Positions 62,487-64,000 of a stretch of 64,000 nt of DNA are shown one piece after another. The stretch comes from Nocardia cyriacigeorgica. Lineage in GTDB: Bacteria; Actinomycetota; Actinomycetes; Mycobacteriales; Mycobacteriaceae. The position numbers were made by a program, and so were the translations under genes. Position 1 is the first letter of the stretch; every line of letters starts with the position of its first letter. The notes below the pieces were generated by a model. That model was not told the origin of the DNA. It worked only from the letters and a program-made list of their open reading frames with translations, and did not search any database. The DNA lies in the NCBI RefSeq assembly GCF_010858045.1, contig NZ_JAAGVC010000011.1, positions 86,909 to 150,908 of the forward strand, in the 5' to 3' direction.

Positions 62487-64000
62487 GTGAATACATTCGA
62501 CCCCAGCAATGGGGCGTACCCGGCGGGGCAGCCGGTGCCCGGCGCGTTTCCCGATCCCGGCGTGCCGCACGGTCCGCTCGGGGGCCAGGAAGCCGCACCG
62601 ATTCACAGCGTGCCATGGGCACCCACCCAGACCGGGCAGTGGACGCCGGGCTCCGGGCACGCCAGCGCCGGTCCCGGACCGATGCCGGTCCAGCCACCCA
62701 TCGCACCCGGGGTCGCGCCACGGCAGAACGGGCAGCCCACCCCGAGCTGCCCCGCACCGGTCGCCGAACAGCTCGAGCCATCGCCCACTGCCGCGGCGGC
62801 CGCACCGACGCAGACCGGGCAGTGGACGCCGGGCTCCGGGCACCTGGTCTCCGGTCCCGGGCCGATGCCCGGCGGGCCAGCTGTCGCACCTGAAGCCGCA
62901 TCAACACAAACCGAGCAACCCGCCCCTGGTTACGCACCGGTCGCCCCGCAGCTCGGCCCGCCCATCCTCCCCCATGCCGCACCGACGCCGGGCGGGCCGG
63001 GGGCGCCGACGCAGACCGGACAACGGGCGCCGGGATCCGGACACACGAGCGCCGGCCCCGGACCGATGCCGAGCCAGCCGGTCGCCCCGGAGGCAGCGCT
63101 GACCCAGACCGGACGGCCGACCTCCTCGGTGCCGCCCACTCCGGAAACCGGTCTGTCCATGGCTCCCGAAGCAGCGGCCACGCAGTCCGGCCAGTGGGCG
63201 GGCAGCCCGCAGAACTGGACGAATCCCGCTGCGCCCTGGCAGAACCAGATGAATACGAACGCGCCGTTCGCCGGCCAACTGCCCTTCGACATGGCCGCGC
63301 AGGGCAACCCGGCGACAACTGGCGGCGGATACACCGAGTTCGGTCCGGTCGGGCAGCATCCAGGCACTCAGCCCGTCGGGCCGAGCGCTCAGCCCTTCGG
63401 GTCCCCTTCACCCGGCCCCAACGTGCCCGGCGGCCCCGGGAAACTCTTCGCCTTCGGCGCCGCCGCGATGGCGGTGGTCGCCGTCGGTGTCGGCGTGGTC
63501 GCGGTCACCGTCAGCGGATCCGATGAAGCCTCGGCGTCCGACGGATCCACGCCATCCATGGTCAGCGCGCTCACCACCGGCGAATCAGCGTCGAAGGCAC
63601 CGCGTTCCACGACGTCACGCTCGCGTCCGGCCGATCCCACCCCTGATGCCGAACTCGGCCCCATCGTGCCGGGGTTCCAGCCGGTCGCCGTGCCCAACCG
63701 CAGCGCCGCCTACGACGTACCCGCCGGATGGCGGGTCGCCCCCGAAGGCAGTGTCGGCGGGTTCGGCGAACCGCCGGACGCGGTGGTCGGCACCGGTCTG
63801 GCCACCGATGGCGTCGACTACTGCCCGGGCTCCACCCGCACCGTCGCCTTCCTCACCGGCTCCGACACCGCCGACCCCGCGAAGGCCGCCACCGAGCTCG
63901 GCACGAAGTCCGCGACCATCGCCTACGCAGGCAGCCGCGACGTCAGGCCCGGCGCCGCACAGCCGCTCGCCTCGGCGGATGGATCACAGCAGGGCATGCT
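62487..64000 (+). CDS. Proline-rich membrane-anchored protein with N-terminal repeats (incomplete)
   Basis: 504 codons are present and the frame is open at the window edge. GTG 62487 follows AGAGGA. The cytosolic part (about 310 residues) is Pro/Gly/Gln-rich and contains three imperfect copies of TQTGQWTPGSGH...SGPGPMP, near residues 48, 110 and 172. A single membrane helix (LFAFGAAAMAVVAVGVGVVA) near residue 325 leads to a Ser/Thr-rich linker and an extracytoplasmic domain beginning IVPGFQPVAVPN, with YDVPAGWRV. I do not recognise a functional domain; the layout recalls other Nocardia envelope proteins. Confidence 0.82.
   Translation, partial: MNTFDPSNGAYPAGQPVPGAFPDPGVPHGPLGGQEAAPIHSVPWAPTQTGQWTPGSGHASAGPGPMPVQPPIAPGVAPRQNGQPTPSCPAPVAEQLEPSPTAAAAAPTQTGQWTPGSGHLVSGPGPMPGGPAVAPEAASTQTEQPAPGYAPVAPQLGPPILPHAAPTPGGPGAPTQTGQRAPGSGHTSAGPGPMPSQPVAPEAALTQTGRPTSSVPPTPETGLSMAPEAAATQSGQWAGSPQNWTNPAAPWQNQMNTNAPFAGQLPFDMAAQGNPATTGGGYTEFGPVGQHPGTQPVGPSAQPFGSPSPGPNVPGGPGKLFAFGAAAMAVVAVGVGVVAVTVSGSDEASASDGSTPSMVSALTTGESASKAPRSTTSRSRPADPTPDAELGPIVPGFQPVAVPNRSAAYDVPAGWRVAPEGSVGGFGEPPDAVVGTGLATDGVDYCPGSTRTVAFLTGSDTADPAKAATELGTKSATIAYAGSRDVRPGAAQPLASADGSQQGM

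Noticed and set aside
62600..63130. Repeats resembling a CRISPR array
   Set aside because: The units are in-frame protein repeats, separated by coding sequence of unequal length with drifting third positions.

Overview
The window is high-GC actinobacterial DNA, most likely from Nocardia or a close relative in the Mycobacteriales. The evidence is a strong G/C bias at third codon positions, many GTG starts, many apparently leaderless genes, WhiB, BagA/BagB and PonA2 genes, and a gene order that follows Mycobacterium tuberculosis. Positions 1-4700 match the Rv3624c-Rv3628 block (hpt, tilS, a DUF2342-type metalloprotease, dacB, ppa). Positions 23260-62450 match Rv3644c-Rv3683 almost gene for gene. 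The species was not established and all family calls were made by eye.

Between the two conserved blocks (about 4.8-23.2 kb) lies an accessory stretch. It holds a crotonase, a YbaK-like deacylase, a flavin reductase, a cysteine-desulfurase-like enzyme under a SAM-IV riboswitch, and a Pls/PosA-type single-module NRPS translationally coupled to an M1 metallopeptidase. It also holds a DUF2752 membrane protein, a deleted VOC pseudogene, an alpha/beta hydrolase, a quinone-reductase-like MDR enzyme, a tract of decayed repeats, a divergent arsR/arsI pair with visible operators, a GNAT, an XRE regulator, a small resolvase-like protein, an orphan asparagine-synthase domain, tRNA-Thr(CGT), and a divergent HxlR/imine-reductase-like pair.

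The core block starts with DNA maintenance genes (holB, topA, cspA, an MrfA-type helicase). A minus-strand Tad-like pilus/secretion operon follows (ssd, tadA, tadB, tadC, a DUF4244 pilin, two TadE-like proteins). Next come an HAD-IB phosphatase flanked by two small RNAs, a degenerate Fic-fold protein, a dipeptide ABC importer (dppA, dppB, dppC, dppDF), acs, nhaA, a holin-X-like protein, and an EphE-like hydrolase. A four-gene operon overlapping at every junction (nth, a TlpA-like thioredoxin, Nudix, marP) comes next. The block ends with crp, an MBL-fold hydrolase, RidA, a 54-aa DUF4177 protein, bagA/bagB, whiB4, ponA2, a YqeY-like protein, a metallophosphoesterase, and a truncated proline-rich membrane-anchored protein.

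The points most worth following are these. (i) The adenylation pocket of the Pls-like enzyme, read by hand, is almost the lysine code, and a coupled zinc peptidase follows it, so this may be a poly-lysine locus. (ii) A 6C RNA and an Ms1-like RNA flank the HAD gene; the Ms1 promoter carries a perfect CRP palindrome, and crp itself lies 15 kb away. CRP-like sites also lie before crp and whiB4. (iii) The SAM-IV riboswitch has its own promoter placed exactly at the aptamer start.
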